Shown here in pieces: positions 10,769-22,626 of a DNA stretch of 64,000 nucleotides. A program made the translations under genes and the position numbers. Each line of letters begins with the position of its first letter. Within the stretch, counting starts at the first letter, position 1. The stretch comes from Lutraria lutraria. Lineage: Eukaryota; Mollusca; Bivalvia; Venerida; Mactridae. A model generated the notes under the pieces. It saw only the letters and a program-made list of their open reading frames with translations, did no database searches and had not been told where the DNA came from. The DNA lies in NCBI GenBank assembly GCA_964023205.1, contig OZ026851.1, positions 17,739,528-17,803,527 of the forward strand, given 5' to 3'.

Positions 10769-11613
10769 AAGAAATTCACTCTCTCGAATATTATACAGCT
10801 TACAGTAGTATGATTACAAATTAGGGGCACATATAATGGCTTATTGCCCATTTCAAAGCTTAAAATCCCTACATCAGCAAATATATTTGCCTGAACATAC
10901 AAGAATGGGCACTTAATATCAAATTATGTATTTAATTTCACCAGCCCCAATAAAATTAATTGTTAGACAATCAGTGACATAATGGGAGCACTTGTTACTT
11001 GTCTAGGTAACTGTGTCACAATAGAGCAAAGATAGGTACAATGTAATCCATATATACATAGACGTTTATCTGAATGGATGTAAAGTAATACCATACAAAA
11101 TGAAAAAAAATACCTGATAGAATTTATCACAATTTCAATCAATCAATATTTACTTTTTATTGATCGAAACATTTCTCAATAATAATTTTGAACAGCATAA
11201 AATTAGTGCATCATGTTAAAATCTTCATTCCCTGCTATGAAATTATATATATATGTAATATATAATTAAAGGAAAAAATGTTCCGGATTCTTTACTAACT
11301 TCTTATTAAAAAATCAATATAGTTGCAAAATAATGCTAGATCACTTTTTAAAATGAACCCCAACCGGTTTCACTAAAATCACCAGGGGGTATGGTTTCAT
11401 AGTTAAAATGTCAAAGTGACGTTATGACGTCAGTTTGGTTAAATGTTACTCATGTTTAGTTCTGGTTATGAAGTATTCCTCTTTTATTCGTTGTTTATTT
11501 CTGTCATCATCTTGTAGTTTATAGAATGGAAATATTTTGTATTTTGGTTATGTTGGTGCTGCATTGGTCTAGATGTGTTGAAAGTGGAATTTGCCTTAGT
11601 TAGAACAATATAA

Positions 11614-11856
11614 CCTGCCTCCATGATCGAGTGGTTAAGGTCGCTGACTTCAAATCACTGTAACCTCTCACTGACAGAGGGTAGTGGGTTCGAGCCCAGC
11701 TACCGACCATGTCTCTTTATGTGAGAAAGTAGGCAGTTGCTTACGGAGGATGGAAGTCTAGTACTGGTTCTTCCCAGGAACGATGCTTAGGTGAACCGTC
11801 TGCCTCATATGACTCTGACTGTTGATAAGGAGCGTAAAACTCAATATAAAATAAAC
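11614..11856 (+). mobile_element. tRNA-derived SINE, complete copy with core domain
   Basis: The head begins CCTGCCTCCATGATCGAGTG with A box GTGGTTAAGGTCGC (from 11631) and a B box GGTTCGAGCCC (11687-11697). The body holds GGCAGTTGCTTACGGAGGAT, CTGGTTCTTCCCAGGAACG and TTAGGTGAACCG (11729-11805), a central domain shared with the copies at 2.8 and 26.9 kb. The 3' part ends GTAAAACTCAATATAAAATA. The shared central domain resembles the conserved middle part reported for some mollusc SINEs; that link is inference. Confidence 0.85.
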
Positions 11857-11867
11857 TGACAATACCT

Positions 11868-12045
11868 TACAACCCCTCCAGAGCGGCTCTCTGTAGAGCA
11901 ACAACCTCTCTATAACAACACCTTCAAAATTTCCATAAGTTGATATTTACTATAAATTTAACCTCTGTAGAGCAACAACCTCTAAACAACAGCCAATATT
12001 TGCAGCTCCCACAGGGTGTTGCTTTACAGAGGTTGTACTGTATAA
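11868..12045. mobile_element. Minisatellite-bearing MITE, copy 2 (short)
   Basis: TACAACCCCTCCAGAGCGGC at the left and ACAGAGGTTGTACTGTATA at the right. The interior, AGAGCAACAACCTCTCTATA ... TTTGCAGCTCCCACAGGGTG, is the reverse of copy 1 with a single repeat unit. Confidence 0.7.
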
Positions 12046-12890
12046 TATATGAAACTATATGAAGTGTGTTTTACTAGGTATCAAAACAGTCAAATCAAGT
12101 ACTATGCCATATTATCTGTGACAAATTTGTGACAATAATGCAACTGAGACTTTAAAAGGATAAACAAAGTGTTTTTTCTCCTTTAGGGGAATGTAGGCGG
12201 GCCCTAAGGAAGAGAGGGAAATAGCGTCTTGAGGGGAAATAGCATGACAAGGCATAAATATCCTCTCTACATTTAATTGCCAATGGTTTTTAACCTTGAT
12301 GGTTTCAGACAAGCTATTCTACAGGCCAATTATACAATATGTTTTATAAAAATGTCCCTTATGAAAAATAAAATTCAAATGAAGGGCAATTTTTCAAAGA
12401 TTATAGAGGAAAACATTCTTTTTCAGACAGAGGAATGCCTAACTTCTACCCCAAATCAGTCAAAAAAAACACACTGAAAAAACATGTTCTTTTATGACTT
12501 ATTTCAAAACAACAGTATAAGCTGCCCTCAGTCCACACACACTGTTAACAAGTCCCACATATCTATATCAAAAGAAAATTTATCAGTACTTGAAACAATT
12601 TAAATATGAAGGTGACATATTATTATCAGTACATACATGTACAACATACAGACTTGCATTGTCATAATGAGAGTTAGGTATATTATGACCAACTTATATC
12701 TCGGTACAAATTTTAACAATTACTAAGCTGTACCTTTTCTTGAACTAGTTAAAGCATAGTTTTATCAATGAGGATGGACAGGTGGGAGAACAAACAGGCC
12801 ACAACAAACATTAGATTACAAAAAGCCATCATACATCTACATAAGAATCTCATTAACATGAAGTTTACAGGATTGCTGACATACGATAGT
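12046..12890. other. No gene seen
   Basis: Two overlapping short frames near 12.1-12.5 kb lack support. GGGGAAATAGCGTCTTGAGG and a second GGGGAAATAGC nearby may be repeat fragments. Confidence 0.45.
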
Positions 12891-13154
12891 GTGCCGCGCT
12901 AGCGCGGTCGGTAAAGCGTCGGACGTTGGAATCTTTCAAGACAATCATTTTTTTATCTTATTTCTTTTATTCTTGGTTCTTAATATTGCGCTTAATTTGT
13001 TGTACTGTTTTATGATATTCTATGTCTCTTATAACTCAATACTGAGTGGCATTATACATGTCTTTTAATGTTATATTTTATATTGTGATGTTTGATGTAT
13101 GTTTATGTATTATGAAGAGACTTTAATAAAGATATATATATATATATATATATA
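12891..13154 (+). mobile_element. Possible tRNA-like head fused to an AT-rich tail with (AT)n end
   Basis: GCTAGCGCGGTCGGTAAAGC resembles the D-arm/A-box part of a tRNA (compare TAGCTCAGTCGGTAGAGC), but no B box follows. About 190 bp of AT-rich DNA then leads to CTTTAATAAAGATATATATA and an (AT)n run (13133-13153). This is the layout of a deleted SINE or a LINE-derived 3' end with a microsatellite tail. The call is weak. Confidence 0.4.
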
Positions 13155-14610
13155 AACAATGTGTTAAAGTGAAGAAAAGGTAACTCAAACTTATTGTTTG
13201 AGGTGTGAAATATGTTACAAGCTACCACTGTTTACTGATCAGAAATGATATGAAATCGAATTAAGCAAAATGAGCATCAGGGAGCAAACTTAATAATCTG
13301 AACATCGAAAAAACTTTGAACGTAACAAAAAAATTCAGCGAGACAATAATTTGATTTAACCAGCAGAATTTAATATAGAAAAGAAAAGATCACTCGTGAC
13401 CAATGGAAAAATTCAAGGTAACGAAAAAACTGAGTCAAGTGACTTCAAGTTGGTGCGAATGTGAGTTAAATGTCAATATTATCATTTCTAGTTGATAAAA
13501 CATATCATAATGGACAAACTACACAACTTATACAACTTGTATTAACATTAACCAAGAAACAAACACCTGCATCATTAAATCACTTATACTGTGACAGTAA
13601 CTGATGTTAACATGTGACTACTGTGACCTTTGAACTTGGTCTACTTCTTTGTTTAATACAACAAACATGCAAAAATGAGAAGTAACAGAAGTCATCACAT
13701 GAACTAATGGACATTTTTTCGTGGGGGTTTAACGCCATTTTTCAGCAATATTTCAATTAAATACCTGATATCACTGAGATACAAATGTGTGATACATCAA
13801 TTATCAGAAAAACTATGGGTTACAATTTGTCCATTTTTGGGACCTGAAGATAGTTCAGCTTTCCATAGCTGTCACTTGCTCGACATGAAGGATGCATTTT
13901 TATGCAGACCAAAGTACTACATTTTTCTACATCTGCCATACAATTGCTAAACTAATTCCCATACCATAATGCACTGCAAGTCCATGTAAGTTTAGTTTCC
14001 ATGAGTAATTTTAGTACTTTGATTAAACAATTATATTCATACTGCAAAGCAAGTTTGGTCAACTAAACACAATTGAAAAGTCATGTTAAACAGTACAAGA
14101 AATTAGAAAGGCATTCAGACTCTCTCTCCTTACATCAAAGAGAAGGATGATAGGAAAGAAAAGCATTAAGAATCTTACAGAGTTTATCATAACTATATTT
14201 AAAACAAAAATAGGTTACATTTCATGCACAGTCATAATTTTATCAGAAGTCAGTAAGTCTAAGTATGCTCTTACATACAATATACTGAGTGTAAAGTTTT
14301 CGAATTTAGCACTGGACCTTGAACCGAGTCCACCAAAATGGCCATCGGTCCAGTAAATTTGTAAAGGTCAGTGGTCCGAAGAACAAAAAATAAAAAAAAT
14401 TAATTAAAAATGTCAAGTGCTTAAAAAAGATTTTTGTGAAGACTGGAACTGAGGTATATGAGAAGGAATATCTTCCTTTTCTCTGTCAAACCCAGGTTCA
14501 TTCATTCTAACATTTCTGTACTTGGATTTCATTTTCTGAGAATACAATCATGAAAAGTTATTAAATGCATTCTAAAAATTATAGAATATGATTAATCTCT
14601 AGATCTTAGC
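13155..14610. other. No gene seen; one TGACCTTTGAAC motif and a small inverted repeat
   Basis: GTGACCTTTGAACTTGGTCT at about 13621 resembles the 162-bp repeat family. CACTGGACCTTGAACC (about 14311) and GGTCCAGTAAATTTG (about 14347) form inverted ends around a CpG-bearing 40-bp segment, probably a repeat fragment. Confidence 0.45.
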
Positions 14611-14613
14611 ATT

Positions 14614-14800
14614 TTAGAGTCCAATACCTATGTTAGCCGCCACCTCCGAATCAAGGCCACATTGGAAATAAAGGCCATTTTTTAAAAAAAGTGTCACTGA
14701 TTGTAAGGAAAAAAATGACGTCCAAATGAAGGCCACCTTTCAATAAAAGCCACATTATATCTTTTCCAAGGGTGGCCTTTGTTTACAAGTTTGACAGTAT
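14614..14800. mobile_element. MITE-like repeat with AAAGGCCACC motifs, copy 2 (inverted)
   Basis: TGTTAGCCGCCACCTCC at the left and AGGGTGGCCTTTGTTTACAA at the right are the reverse of the 1961-2140 copy. It ends in TTGACAGTA. Confidence 0.6.
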
Positions 14801-14989
14801 AAGCAAACTAACTGCCTCAGTGCATAAAAGGCACCATGGGTACAAAGATTATTTAATTAACAACCAATCACTGATAACATTGACCAGATAAACTAATAAA
14901 TAAATTTCTGACTTATTAATGTGATGGTCCATCTTGAAACTAGAGCTTGTCACATACTTGACGAATACCCCTACATAACGCTTTGACAC

Positions 14990-15250
14990 AGACATGTTCA
15001 AGTTACCGCCCCATATTTGTCCTTTAACCTTTAAGTGTGACCCTGACCTTGTACTTTTGGTCCTGGGTTTTGCATGCAACACAACAGCCCAGACAAAGCA
15101 AACTCCTTATTTTTGTCTTTTGACCTTCAAGTGGGACCTTGACCATGGAGGTACGGGCCTGGTTCTTGCGCACTACACACCATCTAATGTAGAAGTCAGA
15201 TGAACAATCATGCCAAGTTATTTCAAATCTATCAAAAAACAACAATGTTA
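14990..15250 (+). repeat. Diverged copy of the TGACCTTGACC mollusc-type dispersed repeat
   Basis: CCTTTAAGTGTGACCCTGAC, TTTGACCTTCAAGTGGGACC, TTGACCATGGAGGTACGGGC and GGTTCTTGCGCACTACACAC follow the same order as the 15.93-16.44 kb repeat. It shows about two diverged units. Confidence 0.6.
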
Positions 15251-15924
15251 CAGCCTTAACAGCATATGCAACATGACAAGATGGGACTTTTTACATGATT
15301 CCAGTATAGTCTCGCACCCTACCACTGTGGTGCTCAATAGTAGTGGGTGGGGGTATGATAAAATACAATATTATATTGTATAACTACACTGTGGAAATAA
15401 GGATATTGAACCTTAGTATTTCAATAAATCAACTCCAAAGTAATGTAACTGAACAGTTATAAATGGTTTGATCTTTGCCATGGTAGGCGTACAAGTAATA
15501 AATGATATATTCTATAAGTTATATCAGTCAGTATGTCACTATTATATATTCACCTAACCAATATTGACAATAAATGATCTTTGTTAAGATATTTCTTAAT
15601 GTCCATTAGGAGTGATTTGTGATTTTTTATAAATCATTTTTATTATTTTTTCAGAAAAATCTTTCATTTCGAGTCAGTAATATATACATGTATACATATA
15701 TGGGTGATTGATTTAATTACAGTACATATTTATTCATATGTAATTGGTAGGACATCATACATTAATTTATCAGCTAGAACAATAATGGTGATAACCCCTA
15801 TTAAATAAAGCCACAAAAACTAGAAACCTGTAAAATGAAAAAAATAGGACGGTATGAAAGATGAATAAGAAATATCATTCATTAACTACATCAACCAATA
15901 CTAAAACAACACCACATGCATGGA

Positions 15925-16442
15925 CCTGCATAGAGCTACAGCCACGGGAGTTGCGCACAACACATCGTCCAGTGATGAATAATGAAGTTACAGAGCGGAC
16001 ACAGCAAAAGACCAAAATCATGACCTTTGAACTCCATGTGTGACCTTGACAATGGAGCTACAGCCATGGGAGTTGCGCTTGACATCTGGTCTAATGTTGG
16101 TTAACATTTGTGGTAAGTTATAACAAAGTCCTACGATGAATGACTAAGTTACAGAGCGGACATGGCAAAAAGACCAAAATTATGACCTTTGAACTCCATG
16201 TGTGACCTTGACATTGGAGCTACAGCCATGGGAGTTGCGCTTGACATCTGGTCTAATGATGGTTAACATTTGTGGTAAGTTATAACAAAGTCCTACGATG
16301 AATGACTAAGTTACAGAGCGGACATGGCAAAAAGACCAAAATTATGACCTTTGAACTCCATGTGTGACCTTGACATTGGAGCTACAGCCATGGGAGTTGC
16401 GCTTGACATCTGGTCTAATGATGGTTAACATTTGTTGGTAAG
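15925..16442 (+). repeat. 162-bp tandem repeat, about 3 units, of the TGACCTTTGAACTCC family
   Basis: TTACAGAGCGGACA recurs at 15988, 16149 and 16311. Each unit carries TGACCTTTGAACTCCATGTG, TGACCTTGACATTGGAGCTA and CATGGGAGTTGCGCTTGACA. The first unit is more diverged than the second and third, which are nearly identical. Confidence 0.9.
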
Positions 16443-16539
16443 TTATAACAAAAATCCTACAATGAATGACAAAGCTTCCACTTCTAAAAATGTAATATCT
16501 GTATATTATTTATTATGCATGTACATTTTGAGCAATATA

Positions 16540-18030
16540 TACAGTACAATCTCTCTAGTGTGGCCCTCTCTTGAGCAACAACCTCCCTTCAACAACAGCA
16601 TGATTTATTCCAATGGTACAATTTAACTATTGATATAACCTCTCTTGAGCAACAACCTCCCTTCAACAACAGCATGATTTATTCCAATGGCACAATTTAA
16701 CTATTGATATAACCTCTCTTGAGCAACAACCTCCCTTCAACAACAGCATGATTTATTCCAATGGCACAATTTAACTATTGATATAACCTCTCTTGAGCAA
16801 CAACCTCCCTTCAACAACAGCATGATTTATTCCAATGGTACAATTTAACTATTGATATAACCTCTCTTGAGCAACAACCTCCCTTCAACAACAGCATGAT
16901 TTATTCCAATGGTACAATTTAACTATTGATATAACCTCTCTTGAGCAACAACCTCCCTTCAACAACAGCATGATTTATTCCAATGGCACAATTTAACTAC
17001 AGTAAAACCTCGATTATCCGAACACCGATTATCCGAATACCTGGTATTATCCGAATAAAATCTACGGTCCCAATTACGTCTCTATATATTTCAAGTACAA
17101 CGAACCCCGGTTATACGAATCGGATTTTACGAATACCTGGTGTAATCCGAATGCATTGTTTGGTCCCTAAAGTTACAAATGCGCGTATTTTCACACCTAT
17201 TATTCGAAGTCGTCAATTTAACAATGGCCGATTGAGAATCAAATGTCGTGTGACAATGTGTCACATCAATTCATACACGAAGCGTGTCAACAGTTTAATT
17301 ATCGTTAAGTTGACCATATTGTTTGTTACGCTTTTATACTAATCGCGACGAATATTACACTATGATCTCGGGTATAATAAGTTAAAATGCGTACGTACCT
17401 GCGTGGTGATCTGTATGAACTTATTTATATTTCAGCATCAATAAAAATTTAAAAACAGATTCGAACACAGTTATACAAAGCTAACTAGAATATGATGATT
17501 TAGTGAAAAAACGTACCAAACCTAAAAACGTCTTCGATTCTTTAATTGTCTTAGAATGTTACGATAGCGATGCCTAGTCGATCGTTAGTAAGTGAAGTGA
17601 GAATGACATATTATTGTGTCGGATTGTGTTCTGCATAATCCATAAATGCGCGGATATTTATTTTACAAGAATTATTCTTTCATTGGTTAACTCATATACA
17701 TTCATAAAACAATGATAAATTAAAAGTGTTTGTTGTACATTTTATTTTATTTTTATTATCACTCAAATAAATAACGTCATGTTTACATACGAGAGTTATC
17801 TCCCTTGCAATATACGGACAGTACGGAATTTATCGTTTTCAATCAATACATTATACTGAAATGGATTATTCGAAACCATGGATTATCCGAATGATTTTTC
17901 AGGTCCCAATGACATTCGAATAATCGGGGTTTTACTGTATTGATATAACCTCTCTTGAGCAACAACCTCCCTTCAACAACATAATTTTGCTTCTCCCAAT
18001 GGGGTGTTGTTTTCAAGAGGTTACACTGTC
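16540..18030. mobile_element. Minisatellite-bearing MITE, copy 3, with seven 74-bp units and a nested insertion
   Basis: Ends TACAGTACAATCTCTCTAGT and TTTTCAAGAGGTTACACTGT. The interior is a nearly perfect 74-bp tandem repeat (AACCTCTCTTGAGCAACAAC...) starting at about 16563, 16637, 16711, 16785, 16859 and 16933. It resumes at 17947 after the pogo-like element. Confidence 0.8.
17000..17937. mobile_element. Non-autonomous pogo/Tigger-like element, 938 bp
   Basis: Terminal inverted repeats CAGTAAAACCTCGATTATCC and the inverse of GGGGTTTTACTG are flanked by TA on both sides (16998-16999 and 17938-17939). Removing the element with one TA restores the 74-bp repeat unit exactly (ATTTAACTA|TTGATATAACC), which gives the empty site. 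Subterminal ATTATCCGAA motifs repeat several times. No transposase frame remains; the short plus-strand ORF over its left end is repeat sequence. Confidence 0.9.
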
Positions 18031-18760
18031 GACATTTGTTGGGTACTACATAGAGGCCTTGTATATTCCTATTCAATCACATAATTATATACAACTTCAA
18101 AGGTAAAATATTCGGCTCGTGGCAATATCTAAAACTGGGTCAGATTTATCAATGGTGATAATGAAATACTCTTTTCAGTTCAATTTCTTTTTTTCACAGA
18201 CACTATATTGACATACAGCTGAAATTTCAAAATATTTCCCCTATATTAAAATTTTGTCCAAAACATTATGCAAATACTTTTTTCAAATTCCTATTTTTTT
18301 ACTGTAACGATTCAATGGGGAAAGAGATTGTCTATTTCCAATCTTAAACCTAACAACAATGATCTCACACGTAATATCATAATAATGGCAATAGAAAAAT
18401 TCACTACAATAAAGTAAAAAATTTAAAAACAATTATTGAAAAGTATGGACATAAATTTCCGCAAATTTTAGCCTAAGGTAATATTGAGGGACCAATAAAA
18501 TGTTCAGTTAGCCATAAAACTCAAAATATGAGTATTAGCTAATTTTGTGAAGCTTTTAAAAGGGCAAATGAAATGAATAATTTATTTACTTAAATTATAC
18601 GAAATAAGGCATAAAGATAAGATGAATTGGGCAGTACTGAAATAGTGTCGTATCTTATTAGATTGTAGACTATAATTTATATTGGATCTTGTGCTAATAT
18701 CTGAGTCGTCTTTATATTCGTAAGAACATAAAACATCACAAAGCCATAAAGTGGCGAGAT
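18031..18760. other. AT-rich, no gene seen
   Basis: Nothing recognisable. Intron-like composition. Confidence 0.5.
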
Positions 18761-18763
18761 TTA

Positions 18764-19126
18764 GTGGCCCAATTAAACCATTTTAGACCAGGAGTATTGC
18801 CCATTAACTTGCACTCTAAGTCTCATATTTCCTTAAAAAGAATAACAAACTCACCAAAAACCAGAGGCAATGAAAAAATTATTAATATAAGAATCAAACA
18901 CAGCAAGTCAGAGTATTTGATTATAAAGAATATGTTCTCATTCAAGTGTTATCAAAAAATAATCTCAAAATTTCATGAAATGAAGCTATATACGAATCTA
19001 CCACAAATAATTTACGGGTTTCAATTTTTATTAGCGTTCATTGGAAATAAATCTTCCGCAGGACAATGCTTTATAACTCTGATTGAAAATCTAGATGCCT
19101 CGTCTTTGAAATTAGTCTCGGGTTAA
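18764..19126 (+). CDS. Unsupported 120-codon open frame
   Basis: An open frame of 120 codons beginning MAQLNHFRPG and ending ASSLKLVSG in AT-rich DNA. Composition (I, K, N, S rich) is what AT-rich non-coding DNA gives. No domain, signal or splice context is visible, and it lies next to a better minus-strand exon candidate at 19179. It is listed because it is one of the longest non-repetitive frames in the left half; it is probably not a gene. It could be a fragment of a decayed element. Confidence 0.12.
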   Translation: MAQLNHFRPGVLPINLHSKSHISLKRITNSPKTRGNEKIINIRIKHSKSEYLIIKNMFSFKCYQKIISKFHEMKLYTNLPQIIYGFQFLLAFIGNKSSAGQCFITLIENLDASSLKLVSG

Positions 19127-19178
19127 ATTGAATTGAAAGCTTTAGAAATTGTCTGAAGTATTAACGGTCAGCATATAC

Positions 19179-19232
19179 CTGGGTCTGACACTCGACACAT
19201 GTCACGCTGAGGTCTAAACACCAGTCAGTCAT
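19179..19232 (-). CDS. Candidate coding exon beginning MTDWCLDLSV (unknown product)
   Basis: On the minus strand an ATG at 19232 (AAGATGA context) opens 18 codons, MTDWCLDLSVTCVECQTQ, ending in CAG|GTATAT, a good donor in phase 0. The stretch is clearly richer in G+C than its AT-rich surroundings, and it contains CxxC. It could be a first coding exon. It could also be an internal exon using the weak acceptor AAATCTAAG just before the ATG, which would keep phase 0 with the exon at 21962. It lies upstream, in transcription order, of the candidates at 7.8 and 4.4 kb. The product is not recognised. Confidence 0.35.
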
Positions 19233-19503
19233 CTTAGATTTATTTGCGGTGACAATATCTTAATTTTCTGCAATCCAGGGGGGAGAGCACTGGAACAAAA
19301 TGTGAACCAATCAAAACGAAGATGTTCTTAAATTACTAGACTGAATTTTAAATCTATACTAATAAGTGTATCAACTCAAAATTAAATTAGAAATTGATTC
19401 ACAGTACTAATAATTGTAACACAAACTCTTAGGCATCAAACAGAGTTTGTTATAGTATTTCAATTAAGAATGTGAAAAAAATATATACCACTTCAAGTTC
19501 TAT

Positions 19504-19846
19504 TTAAAGTCCCATTAGCTTTCTGGATGATAAAATTAAAGTAGGTCGTATTTTACCTAGAAAGGTGTCTTATGAGTGAAACTGACTTTTACTTGCAGCA
19601 AAAACATTCCAAAATTTTCTTTTTTAATCACGAAGTACATAATTATAGAAATGTAGTACAGTATTTTTTTCAATGATATTGCAAAAAAATAAGAAAAAGC
19701 ATTTGACAACATTTTTACGATATGTGGCTAAGAAAAGCCATTATGCAAACACTGTTTTAGTGCAAATAAAATATATTTCTTATATTTTACTTTCATTGTA
19801 TCTATCGTTTTGTATTGCTAAATTCAAAAAGCTAATGGGCCTTTAA
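19504..19846. mobile_element. MITE with TTAAAGTCCCATTAGCTTT ends, copy 2
   Basis: TTTAAAGTCCCATTAGCTTT at the left and AAAAGCTAATGGGCCTTTAA at the right. It shares TTTTTTTCAATGATATTGCA internally with copy 1. Confidence 0.8.
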
Positions 19847-20501
19847 CATGAGCTTGTTCGTAAAAGAACTGACACATTTAAAATTGTAAACAAAATATAT
19901 AACACTAACACGCCCTTAGAAGGTAATAGGTAAGATATGGTAAAAATATATAAAAATCACAAAATATTTGTTTGTATAAAGAAATGACAGTGTGAAGAAT
20001 GTTTTGTTTCCTGAGACAGGGTTTATGACAGACTTGATACATGCTTTATCGATGTGAAAAAATCTTGTCATTCAGTAAGAAATAGAAGATAACACACTTA
20101 AACAAATTTTGTGCATTTTTTTTTGCGGTGACACATTTACCGAATGTTTCAGTATATTAAATGTTAAATTTTCTGTTTTTATCTAAACTAACAAAGCTAG
20201 TTTTATGATCATCAATTACTCATAAAATGGCATAAAAACTTGACAAAAAAGTGTTAATCAATTAATTGTTTAACATTTACATTTCATATTTCTGTATTTA
20301 ATTGGAATTAATTTATCATTCAATTAACCCTGGTCTATATATGAAATCTATGTTCATAACTCATAAAGAACAATCAGAAAGTTTATAAATTCATTTTCGC
20401 AATTTGGGCAAAAATGAAGACTTTCTGGATAATAACGTCCCAAACCATGCCAACACTTTCATGAAGTCCAACCATTTTTTTCAATGGAATGCAGATTGCC
20501 G

Positions 20502-20676
20502 TACATCACATTTATAGTCAAAACTTCGAACAAAGGCCACCTTTAGAAAAGAAATACTATGACCTTTACAGACAGGTTGCTGTTCTAGATAATCTATGAT
20601 GGTTCTTAAAAGAATGACCTTTATTCACATTGGGACCTTTATTTGGAGGTGGTCACTCACACAGGATTGATAGAAT
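20502..20676. mobile_element. MITE-like repeat with AAAGGCCACC motifs, copy 3
   Basis: GAACAAAGGCCACCTTTAG at the left and ACCTTTATTTGGAGGTGGTC at the right match copy 1 in order and orientation. The interior is diverged. Confidence 0.55.
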
Positions 20677-20679
20677 ATG

Positions 20680-21955
20680 CATCAGATGCAGAGTGAAGAA
20701 ACAAATAATTCTCAATTTTTCTATGAGACAAATTACAAATGAAAACAAAGTCTCAAATATGTTGATTTTACCAAAGAATTTGAAGTTAATGAAATTTTAA
20801 GATTAATCTCACCAAACTAAAATCTCATTTAAAACTTAAATATATATACTTAAAGATATTATAGAACATTCATGATCATATATGTGTTAATAAAATAATT
20901 ATTATTATAGTTATTCAACATTTTATTGATTAATTTAATGAAGATTTAACAAATCTTTATGCTGGACCATATTTATGCATGAAATTGAGACTGGCAGCTG
21001 ATCTCGATTTTGAGTTTTAAAGTCTTCATTCTGTTGTTTGTATACTTTTTTATCATTAATTTAAACTGGATCTCCAGATAATAAAGATCTCTCATACACA
21101 ATAATATCATAATTTTTGCAAGATATGCAATATTCAAATATGTAAATATTGAGTTTACAGCTTTGAGATTAATCTCAATTATAATATCCTTTGACTCCTA
21201 ACCCTGTATATTCATTATGCATTGATAAACAATATTATTACATAGAAAATAACAAGACAATATTTTGAAGATCATAAACTTAACATTTCAAAATTTTAAA
21301 AATTAGATTTGAGATCAGAGACAAATCTCACTAAGACTTCAGACTTAATTTTTTGTCAATAAATGTTAGGCAGACCAGCAATATTAAGCTAAATATGACC
21401 TTGGGAAACATTCAAAAAGGTTTTTAAGTTTACAGTAGTTTGGTAAATTAATACTAAACAAATATATACACTGTAATAGGTATATCATATCACATAACCA
21501 AATCTCAACCTAGTTAAAAACTGTTTATTGAAAACATTAAATAAATAATTTAACAACAAAACCATTAAACATTAATTGGTTTTCATATTGATTTTATACA
21601 TACATATATTTCTATTTGTAAGTTAACTGCAATTAAAACCAATCTTGCAACTAACAAAACCAATGACCCCATGCAATCTCTATTCACTTTATAAAATCTT
21701 CAAATGTAAGACTTAAATAATTATTTACTTACAAATCACATCAGATCATTAAAATCCTATCAATACAACGAAAAATGAAATCGTATTAAAAAATTTTTTT
21801 AATCGAAAAACCACAAGTTTATTTTTCCCTCTGATAGTCAGTGAACTTTTGAAATACTATCATACAATAACACTAAGTCTCGAAATCTGTGCTGTATGTA
21901 TGAATGACCATATTCGGTTGTTTGCACATCGATAAGCAAACACAAATCATTCATT
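20680..21955. other. AT-rich, no gene seen
   Basis: Very AT-rich, with repeated GATTAATCTCA/GAGATTAATCTC motifs (20800s, 21170s) and few G/C blocks. Probably the intron downstream of the 21962-22055 exon candidate. Confidence 0.5.
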
Positions 21956-21961
21956 TCTTAC

Positions 21962-22055
21962 CTGCGAAAAATGGGACGCTCCACTCTCACCACTTATCTG
22001 CAGCGTAGAAATTAGACTGGGCCATTCCATTGTGAAATATAGGGGCGACATTGTC
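21962..22055 (-). CDS. Candidate exon with start codon, MSPLYFTMEWPSL... (unknown product)
   Basis: On the minus strand, TTCATATTGTAG is followed by GACAATGTCGCCC and an open frame of 30 codons, MSPLYFTMEW then PSLISTLQISGESGASHFSQ, ending in CAG|GTAAGA, a near-consensus donor in phase 0. A second in-frame ATG (22030, ACAATGG) has the better Kozak context. Base use is coding-like against AT-rich flanks. A possible non-coding first exon with a GTAAGC donor lies at 28430. Together they suggest a minus-strand gene whose promoter lies between that exon and the satellite. No domain is recognised. Confidence 0.4.
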
Positions 22056-22626
22056 CTACAATATGAAGGTAAACAAATTGAACTGAACTTCAAACAGATT
22101 TTAAATTAATTATTATTCATTGCTTTGACATATTATTGTAAAGGTTAACTTGGGGTGGTAGAACATTTTTTTAAAGATATTCGAAATTTAATTCATCAAT
22201 AATTTTTTTTTATTTATACAAGCTTCCCTCTTCAACACCCATCCATAACAAACAGGATATCACTCAATTCTATTGAATGACTATGTAATCGGCCAAATCT
22301 AAATCTAAATTTCAATTATATATTGTTTGATATCTAAGTTAAGAAGGAAATGAGATTTATTTGAATATTAAGTAACTTACCCCAGTTGATGAACAGAAAT
22401 TTCTTCAGACAAATTAAAATCATCCGAGTATATTCTTTTCAGCAAATTCCTTTACGAAGACAGGAAACTCAAGATTTTTTGTTATTGATCCCCTAACTCT
22501 CTTAATGAAAAAAACTATTGAAATAAAAGTTTAAGAAACTGATGAAAATTTATTTTTTGCTTTTCTGGTGACCTTTTTTATTCATAAATCTTCATTATTT
22601 TAAACAGTAAACTTCTTATCAATATC

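Noticed and set aside
11614..11700. Functional tRNA gene
   Set aside because: A and B boxes are present, but the sequence continues into a SINE core and tail, and no good cloverleaf acceptor stem is seen.
14147..14356. Coding exon near 14.28-14.35 kb (minus strand MAILVDSVQG...)
   Set aside because: The segment is bounded by inverted ACTGGACC/GGTCCAGT and looks like a repeat fragment; no acceptor was found.
16983..17342. 119-codon plus-strand frame rich in IIRIP motifs
   Set aside because: It lies over the subterminal ATTATCCGAA repeats of the pogo-like element; it is not a transposase.
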